Shown: positions 34,812 through 47,400 of the stretch, piece after piece
Layout of the letters: each line of letters starts with the position of its first letter
How positions within the stretch are numbered: the first letter of the stretch is position 1
Origin: Ooceraea biroi
Taxonomy: Eukaryota; Arthropoda; Insecta; Hymenoptera; Formicidae
Length of the DNA stretch: 64,000 nucleotides
Assembly: GCF_003672135.1 (NCBI RefSeq)
Contig: NC_039514.1
Location: forward strand, 14,373,787-14,437,786
Direction of reading: 5' to 3'
Notes under the pieces: generated by a model
What the model saw: only the letters and a program-made list of their open reading frames with translations
Database searches by the model: none
Told to the model about the DNA's origin: nothing
Program-made: the position numbers and the translations under genes

Positions 34812-37800
34812 AGCCAGCTGGTGATAATGAATGTCCTGTATGATTCGTCTGATGCGTGTGTAAAGAAGTAATATGACAAGGTATTAAATACTTGACGAGT
34901 GTACTTGACCATGTACATAAACCGTGTTCGAACAGTACAGCTCATTTATTATCACGTTTCATTTATGATTTGTTGTTTCAGACCAGTAATAACGAATAAC
35001 GTTAAAGTAATTAAAGTCTTTAAGTTTACTCGATTAGCGGTTATTATGAATTTTTAGTAAAGCGTAAAACAACAGAGAGTGCTGTTTAATCGTGCAATAA
35101 GAAAAAACAGCACTTGCTCCATACTCATAAGAAAAAAACGTGATAATTACACTATAATTCAATGTTTGAGAAGCGAGAGATACGATATAAGTTTCTGTCT
35201 GTATGAGGATGTTATGAGTTTGATATCACAATCGCATTAAAGTTTTAAATACCGATAATTTATCTGATTCCAATATAAGTTCACTTGTCGCTGTAGAGTC
35301 GAAGGAAAAAAAAACTTGTTATAGTAAAATAGGATGATATATCAAATATAAAATCAAAAATTGTTTCATCGTTCATACACGAGTAAATTCAAGTTTGTCG
35401 ACAGTTAATATGTTGTAGCAGCTTGCTTATCAGAATGCTAAGTCAATGAATCAAAAATTCTTTATGAGATTTGTTATTATTTTATGATTTACGATCATTT
35501 ATAATATCATTTTAGTAAAAAAATGGCATAAAATATTTTTTATTTGAAGTTTTTTAAAAAAATGCTACTGATAAGTTGACATGCCGATAAATGAAAAATT
35601 TATTTATACCTATTAACTAAAATTTGTAGAACAATACAAGATTTATTGATTTGTTTGCTTCAAATACGATGCTCTCGTTAAGTAATAATGAACTGTTAGC
35701 ACACGTGTGTTTCTTTTTGAAGCATATAGTTTTTGATAACGTGGAACGTGTCATGACTATTTTCTATTTCTGCACGCGTGTTTGTGCATCTGACAAAAAG
35801 AATGAAAAGGAAATGTTTTAACGATAACACGATAAATTGAATTGTATGAGACATGTCAGGGCATAAAGAGGCTAACGGCAGTTGTGGTTCTGCAGTAAGA
35901 TGCGCGCGTTTGTTTACTTCTACATCCTACGACAATAGATACAATTAAGACAAACCGCTTTGTTAAGAGATTCTTTACATACATAAGTGTTACTACACAT
36001 TCTGAAAGAGAGAGAGAGAGAGAGAGAGATGCGTATATACATATATTTTAAATATACTTTCTACATATACACTTTACACGAGAACGTTACAAGCAAATGG
36101 CAGATACATGCTTAATTATTATTTGTATATTACATGTGTAATTTTACTAAGATAAACACCCCCCCTCTCGCTAAATAACGACTAATTAAAATTTTATAAC
36201 CGTTAGATTTTTATTACATATAAATTGCAAATACTTGATGTATGATAGATACCCGTTAAAATGTTAATGTTCGTAATTTTTCTATTATACTATTCTTAAA
36301 GGAATGTTGTTCTAAGAATATAACGAAATGAGGGAATGGCCATTAACAAAAAAAATATCTTAATTTAAAACAATAGCTTTTTTTTAAACATTAAAAAATT
36401 TTTTTCATTTCCTCCCCGCGTGTGAAACAATTTCGAACACCTTTTTCATTTAAGAGCTTATTACGTTATTATAAACGGAATGAAATAGTAGATTAATGAA
36501 CTCTAATCAATGTTCCTTTGAAGAAGTACTGTAAAAGATAACATGTAAAAGATGGATGAAATGTTACTTCACAAATTGTACCTTATCTCAAATTTTGTTG
36601 CTGAATTGTATTATATTTTCTGGATAAACGAATTAACTATGACATGCTCTGTTTCATTCTAATTTAACCAGACTCGGAAGCTTCTTTCGAGAGAATAGCT
36701 TTATCTGAATTACTCAATTTACTAACAGTTAAAGATAAAGGCAACATGCTGTCTTCTAATATTCAGAAAACTGTTATTTATAGAAAGTAAAATTAATGTT
36801 GGGGCGGAATATGTGTGCACTAAGAACAAAAAAATTTGTTTGTCGTTGCTTTCCTGCTCATTTGAGAAAAAAAGATTAATAATTTAATGATAAAAAAGCT
36901 GATAAAAATAAAATTTATATCGCTGAATATTTCACACGGAGGGTTAATAGCATGCTTCTTGTGCTGGTTGCTTCATTAAAAAAGAATATTTTCTTTGCAA
37001 AATTTGCTTAAGAATGCTTAAGACGTAACCCACAAAGGTAATGTGATCTTTGTGTAAGAATCTGTATTAGGACAGGTCTGCAGAGAGATCAACTTGTTTA
37101 CTACTATAATATTAAGAATGCGTACCACATGTATGTCATGCACCCTTACGAATACCAAACTGTCATTAGCTTCTTGCATGTTCTTGAATCGCCATTTGCA
37201 TGTTACTATTTGGTTTTTTAGCCTTGTTCCAAAATTAGCTTCAGTCCATTCATATATCTGCGAAATAGAGTGAATGTTTTACTTGCTAACTTTAATGGGT
37301 TAATCCTTTGTCAAGAAGGAAGCTGGAGCTTTTTATACTACAATTTAGAAATTGGTTGTGAATTATATATTTAAAATCTTTGCAGTCTTGATTCTAATCA
37401 ATAATAAGCAATGATATTTGTATAGATAATTAATCATTATTTAAAAAATTTTTGAATACATAATGATACTGATACTGTGAAGTAGAAAAGTGATTATCAT
37501 GTTGTAATGAATGAAATTTTTCCCTTAAGTCTTTCAAGTTTTTGGTTTTTAAAAGAAAATTTGTTTAGCATTAAACACATTAGTGTAATATAAGTGGCAA
37601 ATTACGTTCCTTGAATACACAAAGGATTTTTGTTTGAATTTTTCACAGCATATATATTGGAATTATTTTGCATGTTTTTCTGCCTGCTGCTTGAATTTTG
37701 TTTTGAAGTTGTGCGTAGCGACAACAAAACCGAGCATACAATTTTAAGAATAATATTTGTGTATTACTAGTGGCAGGGTGGTATACATTTGTACTTCTCA

Positions 37801-38420
37801 GAGGAAGCAATCCTCAAATTATTAGGGGAGATAAAGCATAGATGACTGAAAAATTAAATAATAAAATGTTTTCTGCTTAATAATATACATTGAGATAATA
37901 AATATGAAAAGAAAATAAGTGCATCAATGTTCTCTTTCAAAATTTATCTTTGTTCAAACAAAACTTTTCATCATATATACGCCCTCATGTCTCCTCTTTT
38001 AATCGAAGCAAGTCATTTCTGGAACTGAGTAGTACAGAAACAGGAAAAAAAATCCATGTTCTTCAATTCTATTGGATTACTTTTTCATTATTATGCTTTT
38101 CACAAAAAAGAAATTCAACGAATTTTAAGCAATTAATTGATATTAAAGAGAAAAAAAATATTCAGACAGATTATCCAAATTATGGCATGATCATAAAATT
38201 TTCTGTATCATGCAATATGAAAATAGAAAATGGAGAACATGAATTTCGTTTTTATACTTCTCAATTCTACGATACTCAAATTTTTTCATGAATCAAGTTT
38301 AAAAAAAGTTAAGAAAATGAAAAATGGGAGGAATGCTTATAAGAGATGTCACGGGAGGCAATAGTAATACATGTGTCGATGTCTGTATTCGTTGGTATGC
38401 ATGATGAGTTTTGTTCACAG
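34812..38420. other. CEPT1 3' UTR and/or long final intron; no other gene seen
   Basis: AT-rich sequence downstream of the TAG at 34811. ATTAAA at 34883-34888 and AATAAA at 36907-36912 are polyadenylation candidates for the short form. A (GA)n microsatellite occupies 36006-36029. An open frame at 37950-38291 begins with TTG in AT-rich sequence and is not credible. If the alternative last exon at 38421 is used, all of this from 34765 onward is intron. Confidence 0.55.
36006..36029. repeat. (GA)n microsatellite
   Basis: Twelve uninterrupted AG units. Confidence 0.9.
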
Positions 38421-38497
38421 TTCACATGATGGTGGAGGAAGAGCCGCTATTAATCGAGGAACATCATCACGGATCCGATACAGCCGTCGATCTCTGA
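38421..38497 (+). CDS. CEPT1: Candidate alternative last coding exon of CEPT1
   Basis: The acceptor GTTTTGTTCACAG precedes a 77-nt open block ending in TGA at 38495-38497. If exon 8 is spliced early at 34764 (AAAAATG|GTACTA, phase 1), the phase fits exactly. The tail after SNTEKN then becomes VHMMVEEEPLLIEEHHHGSD and TAVDL instead of GTNRSQRNRLHKKHH. The block is strongly acidic with codon-like composition in otherwise AT-rich DNA, and contains EEEPLL, which fits the acidic dileucine sorting pattern (D/E)xxxL(L/I). The 3.7-kb intron is a prediction. Confidence 0.55.
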
Positions 38498-41200
38498 TAA
38501 TAGTGATAAATGTTATTGTTACTTAGCGACACATGCCACGACTTAAAACGTAACAACGTGTTAATCGAGATAGATGTACAGACGAAATAGCAAAGGCCCG
38601 CTGATTTCGGATCGAGACGACCGAATCAATGTTGCGAACACATTGCGGAAGAGTACATAGTAATGCATGCAGAATGATTTATCCGTTTAATGCATGGTGT
38701 ATCTTATATACATAAGAAATACTCGTGCTGGCGCGCGAAAAAGGAAAGGAATATCTCCCGCGCCCGTTTTTATATCGATGTTTTGTACGTTATTTCGATA
38801 CATACATACGTGGAATTACTCATACATGTATACTTTTTCCTGGAAGTATATAGAATTTTCCACGAAGACAGTACAAAATGCGCAAGAGCATTAGCAATAT
38901 CAGCTAGCTGTTGATGACAGTGGTGCCGACGTAATGTTTATAACGACAATTGTATCGAATTGCATTTACCGGGTAAGGCTACTTCTCGCTATGCGTTTGC
39001 GCTTGTTAGATTATTAACCACGATTGTGCAAGAGTATGAGAAAATATATTTTGCGACGTCGCACTTCCGCGCGTAATCAAGCCTTTCGCGCGATATTGTT
39101 GACAGTGAACTTGAAAGATGTTCATAACGAATTAGTAGGATAATCAAATTTAAATTTAACGAATTATTGTGCTAATTTTCAACATCAACGCGAGGATCTT
39201 TCTGACTTCTGCGATGAATCAACACTCTTAAAATGCTCTTGAAAGATTGCTCGTGAAAAGGATCTTTCGATGAAATACTTAAAACGCTATTTTGTTTAAC
39301 GTTAAACACTAAACTGTTAGTTTAGTACGATTACTCGTAATTATTCAGGATTATTTGTCTTTTAGTGAGTGATATAAAGATAGATAGCTGTTAGAATCAG
39401 ATATATATAGATATATATTTTATACAGTAACATTAATTAATACTAACTCTGAGGAGAAACAATTTCGTAAGTTCGCAGAAAATTGTTGTGTACACATTTA
39501 TAAAGTAACAAAGTCAACGAGTACTGCAATATTATGAATGTTAATTACAATTTCTATTTCTTTCGTGAATCTGCATTCGATGTTGTTTACACATACTTGA
39601 TTCTCTTATCTACACAAAACTGTCTAGCAGTCAATATATTAGAACTTGATTTAATTCTCACGAATATATTTGAGATTATCTTCTCTTAGGTAATGATCCG
39701 CGATCTAACATGGTGTTCGCAATAGCGTAATATAATTTGATATCACGCTGTTAATATATAAGTATTATGATTATATACTTCTATCGTGACGATCGTAATT
39801 TATTAATTATAATTGGTATGCTGTTTATAATAAAATTTATACGAACGCAAAATGAATCTTCCTTTTTAAAATGTTCCTAATATTCTATGAGAGAAATCCG
39901 AATTATACATGTTGCATTTTTTATTTATTGAAAAAAGATTTATTCTCGGCTTCTCGTATGAAAAATCGTTCGTCTTCCAGTTACTGCTGATGATACTCTA
40001 TAATTAACAATAATCAGTAATCGCGCTATGTCCAAAATTGTTTGCCGTAGCAAACTAAGCAAGTTACGCCTTGCGGATGCATTAACCGCGATTTTCGAAA
40101 TCGGGCCGCGTATTCTCTTCCTAGGACCGTCTCGCGGCGAATCTCCGCGTGGGAATATTTTGGACATTCGCCTCGAAAAAGCAGCGCCCTTGTTCTTCGT
40201 CTTATCATCGCTGACAAATTGTATATATCATTGGGCTCGACATAGTTGATGACACCCGCAAGGTTCTGGCCCCATTCCTACCCTCGTATACGCACTGATC
40301 TCCACTCCCTCCACGTGCCCCCAGACGTTCAGCTGAACCTGACCACCGTTATTGATCCGCCTGGTGACGCCGCGCGAGTACGCGAGCCAACCGGGCCACG
40401 ACGACGTACTTCTGGACATGCAGGGCCGAGTTCGCTCTTTCGAAGAGCTCGCACTTAAGCTTGCAATTCATAATTGACAAGTTGGAGTTCAATCAGCTGA
40501 ATCTATATTTGCAGAGAATGAAGCTGACGTTCTCGAAACTCGTTACGTGCTCCGGGCCACGGTACTCTTATAGCATTTTTGCTCTTTCTTATCGTTTGCT
40601 CTAAATTGGATGAAACGGATTTGCAGAGTAGGTTTAAGATCGCAGACTTACATCTAGAAAGAGCATCAATCAGTTTATTAAGACATACGAAGAATCATTT
40701 CGCTAAAATCGAGGGAGGAAAAAAGACAATGCAAAACATAAAATACCTGTAATTATTACCTGTATATTAATTATATTTTTTATTATATTACGATATATTT
40801 ATTATGTTATTATATTTATTATTACAAAAATTATGCAATGTTGAAAATCCGTCGGATGTGCTCAGATTTAAATAATAAAATCCCATATTCTTACTAAGAT
40901 CTTTAAAACCATCAACAAATTAGTTTAACGATTTCTTATGCAACACGTCTTTAATTTTATTCGGTGAAAACATGAAAATGGTGGCCATCAAGTACGCGAA
41001 ACCATTTACGTTATTTTTACTTCAAGTTTTCGCATCTCTCTGTGCGAAGACGGGAGAGAGTTACATCGCCCATGCTGCATCTTCTGTTTCTTGCGTGACA
41101 AAATCAATATATCGTCTAATATAGCCCATATTCTAAACGGGAAAAGAAAAAACGAGTGAAAAGGACTAAGAGCGATCGCTGGATGTGAAGTAAAGGCGCA
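38498..41200. other. Intergenic region and possible long CEPT1 3' UTR
   Basis: No gene is supported. AATAAA occurs at 39829-39834. A GC-rich island at about 40260-40480 interrupts AT-rich DNA and is open in several frames on both strands without a recognisable protein. Confidence 0.5.
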
Positions 41201-41640
41201 CGCAAGTCAGTGTTTTCAGTTGATTATTCAGCTGCGCACGAGGAGGCCGAAAGACACCGAGGCAATGATAGTGCGCCTCAATAATGGTAGTTCTCGGAAA
41301 CGGAATCAGGGATCCTAGCGCCGGTACTGGACCGAGTCCGTCCAGCTGCGCTGCGCCTGCCCGGCACCGTCGACTCCGGCGAACGATCGGCGTCGCGACG
41401 ACCGCGGAAGCTCTATCGGGGCGCGTCGTCGGCGGTCCCGCCAGTGCGATATCGCCTCTCGGCTAACGCGGAGGTATCGCTGCTGGACACTCGTATGGCG
41501 GTGCTCGCTCGAGAACGCGCGGGTGTACTCCGCGTAAACGCGCGCTGCGGAAACGCGTAAGTGTGCCTCCGCGAAGGAAGAAGAGGTCGAAGTGTCACGC
41601 AGACGAGGAGACAGGAAACGGAGGTATTTTCGCCAACTTT
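41200..41640 (+). promoter_or_regulatory. CpG-rich promoter / noncoding first exon of MADD
   Basis: CG-dense sequence 2.8-3.3 kb upstream of the MADD start codon. A clear donor (AACGC|GTAAGTG) ends a candidate 5' UTR exon at 41556. A matching acceptor (GCAATTTACAG) lies at about 44320-44330, just upstream of the ATG-containing exon. The splice pairing is inferred. Confidence 0.45.
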
Positions 41641-44463
41641 GTCGTTTTTCCTGCTGATACGTGACGTCGCGAGAAATCGTTCTTAAACGAGGCTGACGGG
41701 AGTTTGAAATTCCAGAAGAAGAAAGGATTGAGGTGTATTCGGAGCGGGATCAGACCTTCCTTTGCTGACCAATCAGACCCGCTATCATTAATTAATCAGA
41801 ATTATTCGGATTAATCAGAACGTCGATACCAATCTCGGGTCTCTGTGGAGTTGACACAAGCGTAAAATTCGACCAATCAATTTGAAGTTCTAATTACAGA
41901 CTGAAGATTTGTATCGCACATCGAGAATTGAAATGAAGCGGGCGAAAAAATGATATTAATCTAGTTTAATCTATTTTAATCTATTTGATCAAGTCCGCAA
42001 CACCTGCATGTACTCCGGTCGCTGCAGTCGGTCTTCGATTTTCAATGTGATATATGGGACTTCCGATTTGCGTCAGAATTTGCCGAGTTAATTGTCTGTT
42101 TGTCCGTGAATCTAAGCCCGTGGATCTTTTCGGACTGATTAAACAGATTCGAATTAATCGAGCAATTCTTCGCATGAATTGTCCGAGCGATGATTTTCCA
42201 AGGATAAGAGTAGTGCCTAAAAGCTGGATTATCTTCCGGTAGAGCTCATTCGCAGTTCAGGATCGATGCGACTGCTGATTCGCATGGCTTTTCTACGAAT
42301 CTAAGTGTGCAAATTAAATTCAATGCTTCTTTTTTTTGAAGAATTTGGACTCTTATTTATTTTTCTCTTTTTCGAAAAGGGATTCGTCAGTTGCCCAATA
42401 GATGAAAAAAATATTAGAAAATGATGGCGAATATTTCGAAGGCTGATATGTTTATTATTTTTTTACAAATAAAGGTTCAACCTCTTCAAAACGAACATCG
42501 AACTAATTTGCACATCTAATATTTATGAATCTGGATTAATTAATCAAATTCTTATATGCGGTGGCGCTAAAACGCACGATCGATGCTTTCTAAATTGAGA
42601 TAAAGAGAAAAACGTAAATGTTTTTGTTAATTTAACTCTATTATAGTAGCCGTAGCGCGTGATACATTGGTGTTAAGAAACGCAATTCTTCACCGTCCCT
42701 TCGCAAATCTGATATAAATTCTTAACAAACTTAGTTGTTTCCGAATTGATCAAACGAATTTCTCGTGCGAGTTGTAGCTCAAGTTATGGTGGATGCTTCT
42801 CGAGATGAAGTACTGTGTTGTCAGTTCGCAATAAGTTAAGTTCGTCGAGGTCGATATTTAATTATCGCGAATGTCTTATCGAGGCGAGTTGCCCGCAGGT
42901 GGAGGTAATACTTAACGCATGACTTACTGTTGCAACTACGTACTCCGGTTTCTTCTTTTTTAGGAACGTGAACAATCGCGAGGGGACGGAATTTAAATGC
43001 GTAATAACTTTCGCAGAGATCGAATTCACTATCGCTGATCTCTCATTCGAATTTCGATGGCCCTTTGCGTGCCTCTCAGGCATAGGGACCAAAATCTGTC
43101 CGAGGAAAAGCGGTCGGGCAACGATTACAGAAGCAGAACACTCAGCGAGTTTCCTAATTCATCAGTCAATCAACGCGTGAAAAACGATTTACGTGATCGA
43201 GAGAAATCGAGATTGAAGAAAGATCGAGAGATCTCGCGACATTTCCTTTTCGCTGTCATGATATATCAAATTCAATCAAATCAGACGGCCGACCCGACAC
43301 GTCCACGTATGCTCCCATTGTAATCGCTCTACCGACGTGCTGCGACAGCGACCATAGTAATCACGCGGAAGTACGTGGCTTTTGCGACACACGCGCGACG
43401 TCCGTCCCATCGCCCCGCGTTGCGCCACGGCGCGGAATACGACACGAGTTCGATATCGCGCGGAATTAAATGCGGTCCTTCTTTTCTCTCTCTCCCCTCC
43501 CCCCGTCTGCCTCATGTACCCCGGCGCATGTACCGAGAGTGCTCGATAAGGGTACTCTCGACACAGTGACACACATGTTCTTTTGGGCCTTCGGGCTCGG
43601 ATCGATCCCTCAAGTTCGCCTTCGGCCACGGCCACTGCCCTAGCCCTTCGTTTTTCGGTCCTTCGCCTTCCGTAACTCCCGTTTCGCGCGAAAATCGACT
43701 GATCTAATATTCCAACGGCTTGCTTCTGTCACAGTGAAACGACTTTAGTAGCAAACGATCTTTTCTTCAATTTCTTCAATTTTATTTTTAAACATTAAAA
43801 TAATTAGCTTTTAAAGAGATTTTAAGAGAAAATTAACGATCTTTTTTTAGATCAATTTTAGTACAAGATTCAATTGTGAAAATATAATATGTTAATAAAC
43901 TTAAACTAGTGACTTTCTTTGAGACATTGGGTTCAAGACACATCAAGCGTTGAAAGAGCGCTCACTGAAAAGTGATCACTAAGCGAAGTTATAAACTGCT
44001 CATAAAAATAGCGTTCACTCACTGAACAAGTTGCAAATGTCTTCAGTGAACGGAGGCGTTCAGGAAACATTTTTTACTTAACTGTTGTACAACGCTTCTA
44101 TATCTCCTAAATGCATCCAATCTTCTTAAGAAAAAGTTGTACTCTTGTTAAGTGGTTAAAAATAACGAGTAGGGTAGAAGTGAGACACTTTACATAAATT
44201 CAATCCGTTTATTCTCTTGAAGCAGTTACGCGAAAAAAACTTTTTAATTAATTTTGTAATATTAATCCTTGATTGGCTATTCCTGAAGTGAGAGAACAGT
44301 ATTAATTAATCGCACTCTCCGCAATTTACAGGTGGAATAAATAAACGAGAGTATGTCACAATCATGATTCAAGTTGAAAACGATCCAGAAGAGAGTTCAG
44401 CAGCTCGGCTGTCCTGTATACACTGTATACAACGGTGACAGAGCTGTACACGTATAAATCAGC
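41641..44463. other. Predicted 5' UTR intron of MADD with an internal CpG-rich island
   Basis: No coding region is supported. A second CpG-rich block at about 43270-43720 could be an alternative promoter. A 119-codon minus-strand frame over it (43276-43635) is rich in Arg and shows no family features, so it is treated as a composition artefact. Confidence 0.45.
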
Positions 44464-47400
44464 ATGGATATACAGAAGAAATTTCTGTGCCCCCGACTGG
44501 TGGATTATCTCGCCATTGTAGGGGCCAGGATGCCTGCTGCCTCTCGTCAGCCCGTACAGGTATGATATTTAAACATTCCAAGGGCTTCTCGTTGCAAAAT
44601 TCCGTTGTAACATGTTTAATAGCATAATCAAGCTAAATTAAAAGAAACGTGTATGAAGGATAAAAAGTAAAATTCGAAATAAAATAATAATAATGTATGA
44701 TATAGTATATTGTACAATAATTTAGTTGAAAATTTTTATAGGTCCCGGAGTTATTACGCAGATATCCTGTGGAGGATCACAAGGACTTTCCTCTGCCTCT
44801 GGACATGGTGTACTTCTGCCAACCAGAAGGTTGCAGCAGCGTGGGACCAAAACGCACGGCCTTGCGAGAGGCGACATCGTTCACTTTCACCCTCACCGAC
44901 AAAGATTCAGGTGAATGACTGTTCTTTGATTCGCACAAAATCATCGCTGATAATATATCGCTATAAGGTCAATCGGATTGCAGGAAAAACGCGTTACGGG
45001 ATCTGCGTGAATTTTTATCGACCTACGGAAAGAGCGGGGCTTGCGGCTGGCGGGGGAATTGCGATGAAGAGAGAGAAGTACAACACCACGTTTCGAAGGG
45101 AAAGCTGGAGGAAGAGCATGGAAAGAAGCACGGACTCCGCTTTTTCTAGGTGAAATGGCATATTTGTATCTCACACTTGGCTGCACTAATAATAAATAAA
45201 TTAAATTAAATTAGAATCTTAATACGTTTCTGAAACAATACAATAATATAAAACAGATAAATAAGATTTTTATCCTTTTAAAATCTACGTAAACTTCTAG
45301 AAATAAAAGCCAAATTCTTTTTGAATCAAATAAATATTGCGATCATGCTTTAGACGGTCCGAATGACGATCCTTGCGTTTGTTGAGTGTACGTTTACATT
45401 CGACAAAGTGCTTTTATAAGACTGTATCTCTAGCCGTTTGTTATAGCGACTATAGGAGCAGTGCAGTAGGTCCTAGTGATTCTGAAAGAGATTGCCCCAG
45501 CAGTAGAAGAGACTCGGACACCCCGCAGGTTCCCCATGCTCCAAGACTGGACATTATTGCACCGAGTGGAGACAGCGAGAGCGGCGGCAGTCATTCCCCA
45601 TCGCCACGTGCTTCTCGAAGACGTCAAGTTAGTACTATCGACTTTATTTATTGATCAATATCTTGTACTATCGTTCATTAATAACTTTAACGCGTACATG
45701 ACATTTCCGCAGAGAGTTCGCAATTATTCTTTGACTTCGCTGTGCATCATATCGCATCATCCGTTTTTCACGATGTTTCGGGAGTGTCTTTTCGTTCTGA
45801 AGAAAATCATTGACGCGTGCAATGAAAGTTTCTCGCCGCAAAAAGTGGGAGCTTCCCGGCAAACGAACAGGTGCATCCTCGTTCTTCAACATATATATAT
45901 TCTTCGCGAAAGAAGAGTGAAGATCATCTGATTAAACAATAGCACCTCTCGTTACAGAGATACAGTGTGGAGCGTTTTGACGGGCCAAGCTCTGGGAGAC
46001 ACGCCGTCTATCGTGCTTCATGACGTTCGTGAAATCGAAACGTGGATATTGCGTTTGCTGAGCAGCCCCGTGCCCGTCCCAACAAAAACGCGCGTTGAAA
46101 TTGAAATAATATCGCCAAACCTGCAACCCCCACTGTGTTTCGCTCTGCCGGACCATACGAGGTTCACCCTGGTCGATTTTCCTCTGCATCTTCCGTTGGA
46201 GCTACTAGGCGTCGATATATGTCTGAAAGTCCTCACGCTGATCCTCTTGGAGAATAAGGTAATCGCAAATAAAAGTTCGTATATACAGAAAAATATAAAA
46301 TTTATTATATATAATAATAATAAATTTTAGTAATAAATCTTATTACTAAAAAGATATATAGATATATCTAATATATCTATATATCTTTTTTAATAATAAG
46401 ATTTTAATATCTACGTTTCTGTCTACTTTCAGATCGTGCTTCAATCCCGCGACTACAATGCCCTGTCGATGTCCGTTATGGCATTCGTTACAATGATCTA
46501 TCCATTGGAGTACATGTTTCCCGCGATACCTTTGCTACCCACGTGCATGAGTTGTGCCGAGCAGTTACTGCTTGCGCCGACGCCCTTCGTGATCGGAATA
46601 CCCGCATCCTTTTTGCTATACAAGAAGAACTTCAATATGCCTGACGATATCTGGCTGGTGGACTTGGACAGCAATAAAATAACGGCGCCAAGTTCATTAT
46701 GTGACGATAGTCTGCCACCGCTACCAGAACCAGAAGGCACTATCTTGAAGAATCATCTGAAGCAGGTGATACGACGTCTCAATTGATGATATAATTTTCG
46801 TAAACTTTCGCAACTACAAAAATTAAACGATAAAGAACGATGAAGAAATATATTTAATAATTCTTTAAAAATTCAACGATGAAAATCGATGAAGAAATAT
46901 ATTTAATGATTCCTTACCCTCACCACAGGCAATGCAACTGATGGATCAAGTTGGCTCTAGTGTAAATATTTCATTATAATTCTCCATTTGGTGGCTCTCT
47001 TTATTTTGTAGTTAGTGGCATGCATGATTTATTATTAGAATCGTACATGTAGAATTGAATCAATTGTAGCCACACACACTCACTAGAACATTAAAAGGAG
47101 CAAATAATAGCAAGTAGGAATTAGAATTAGCTGAAATAGATTCGTAGCTTTTTTCCATTTTACAACCCTTTAAAAGTTTAATTAATATTAGATGAAAATT
47201 ATTTCCTGCATAGCCCCATCGCTTTTGTAGATTTAGTCTAGTGTAATGAAAGTTACTACGTTAATATCGGATGATTCCTCTGAATTCACAGTTTATTCAT
47301 TGTTTAATATATTTTCAGGCAATGGCAAGCATGACGGGTCCTCCATTACCATTACAAGACACCTCACCGCGCCTTTCCTTTCAAGCACCGAGTAGGAGAG

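Noticed and set aside
37950..38291. 113-codon plus-strand frame
   Set aside because: It starts with TTG, is Lys/Asn/Phe-rich as expected from AT-rich noncoding DNA, and has no family resemblance.
43276..43635. 119-codon minus-strand frame
   Set aside because: Arg-rich translation of a CpG island; no conserved motif and no splice context.
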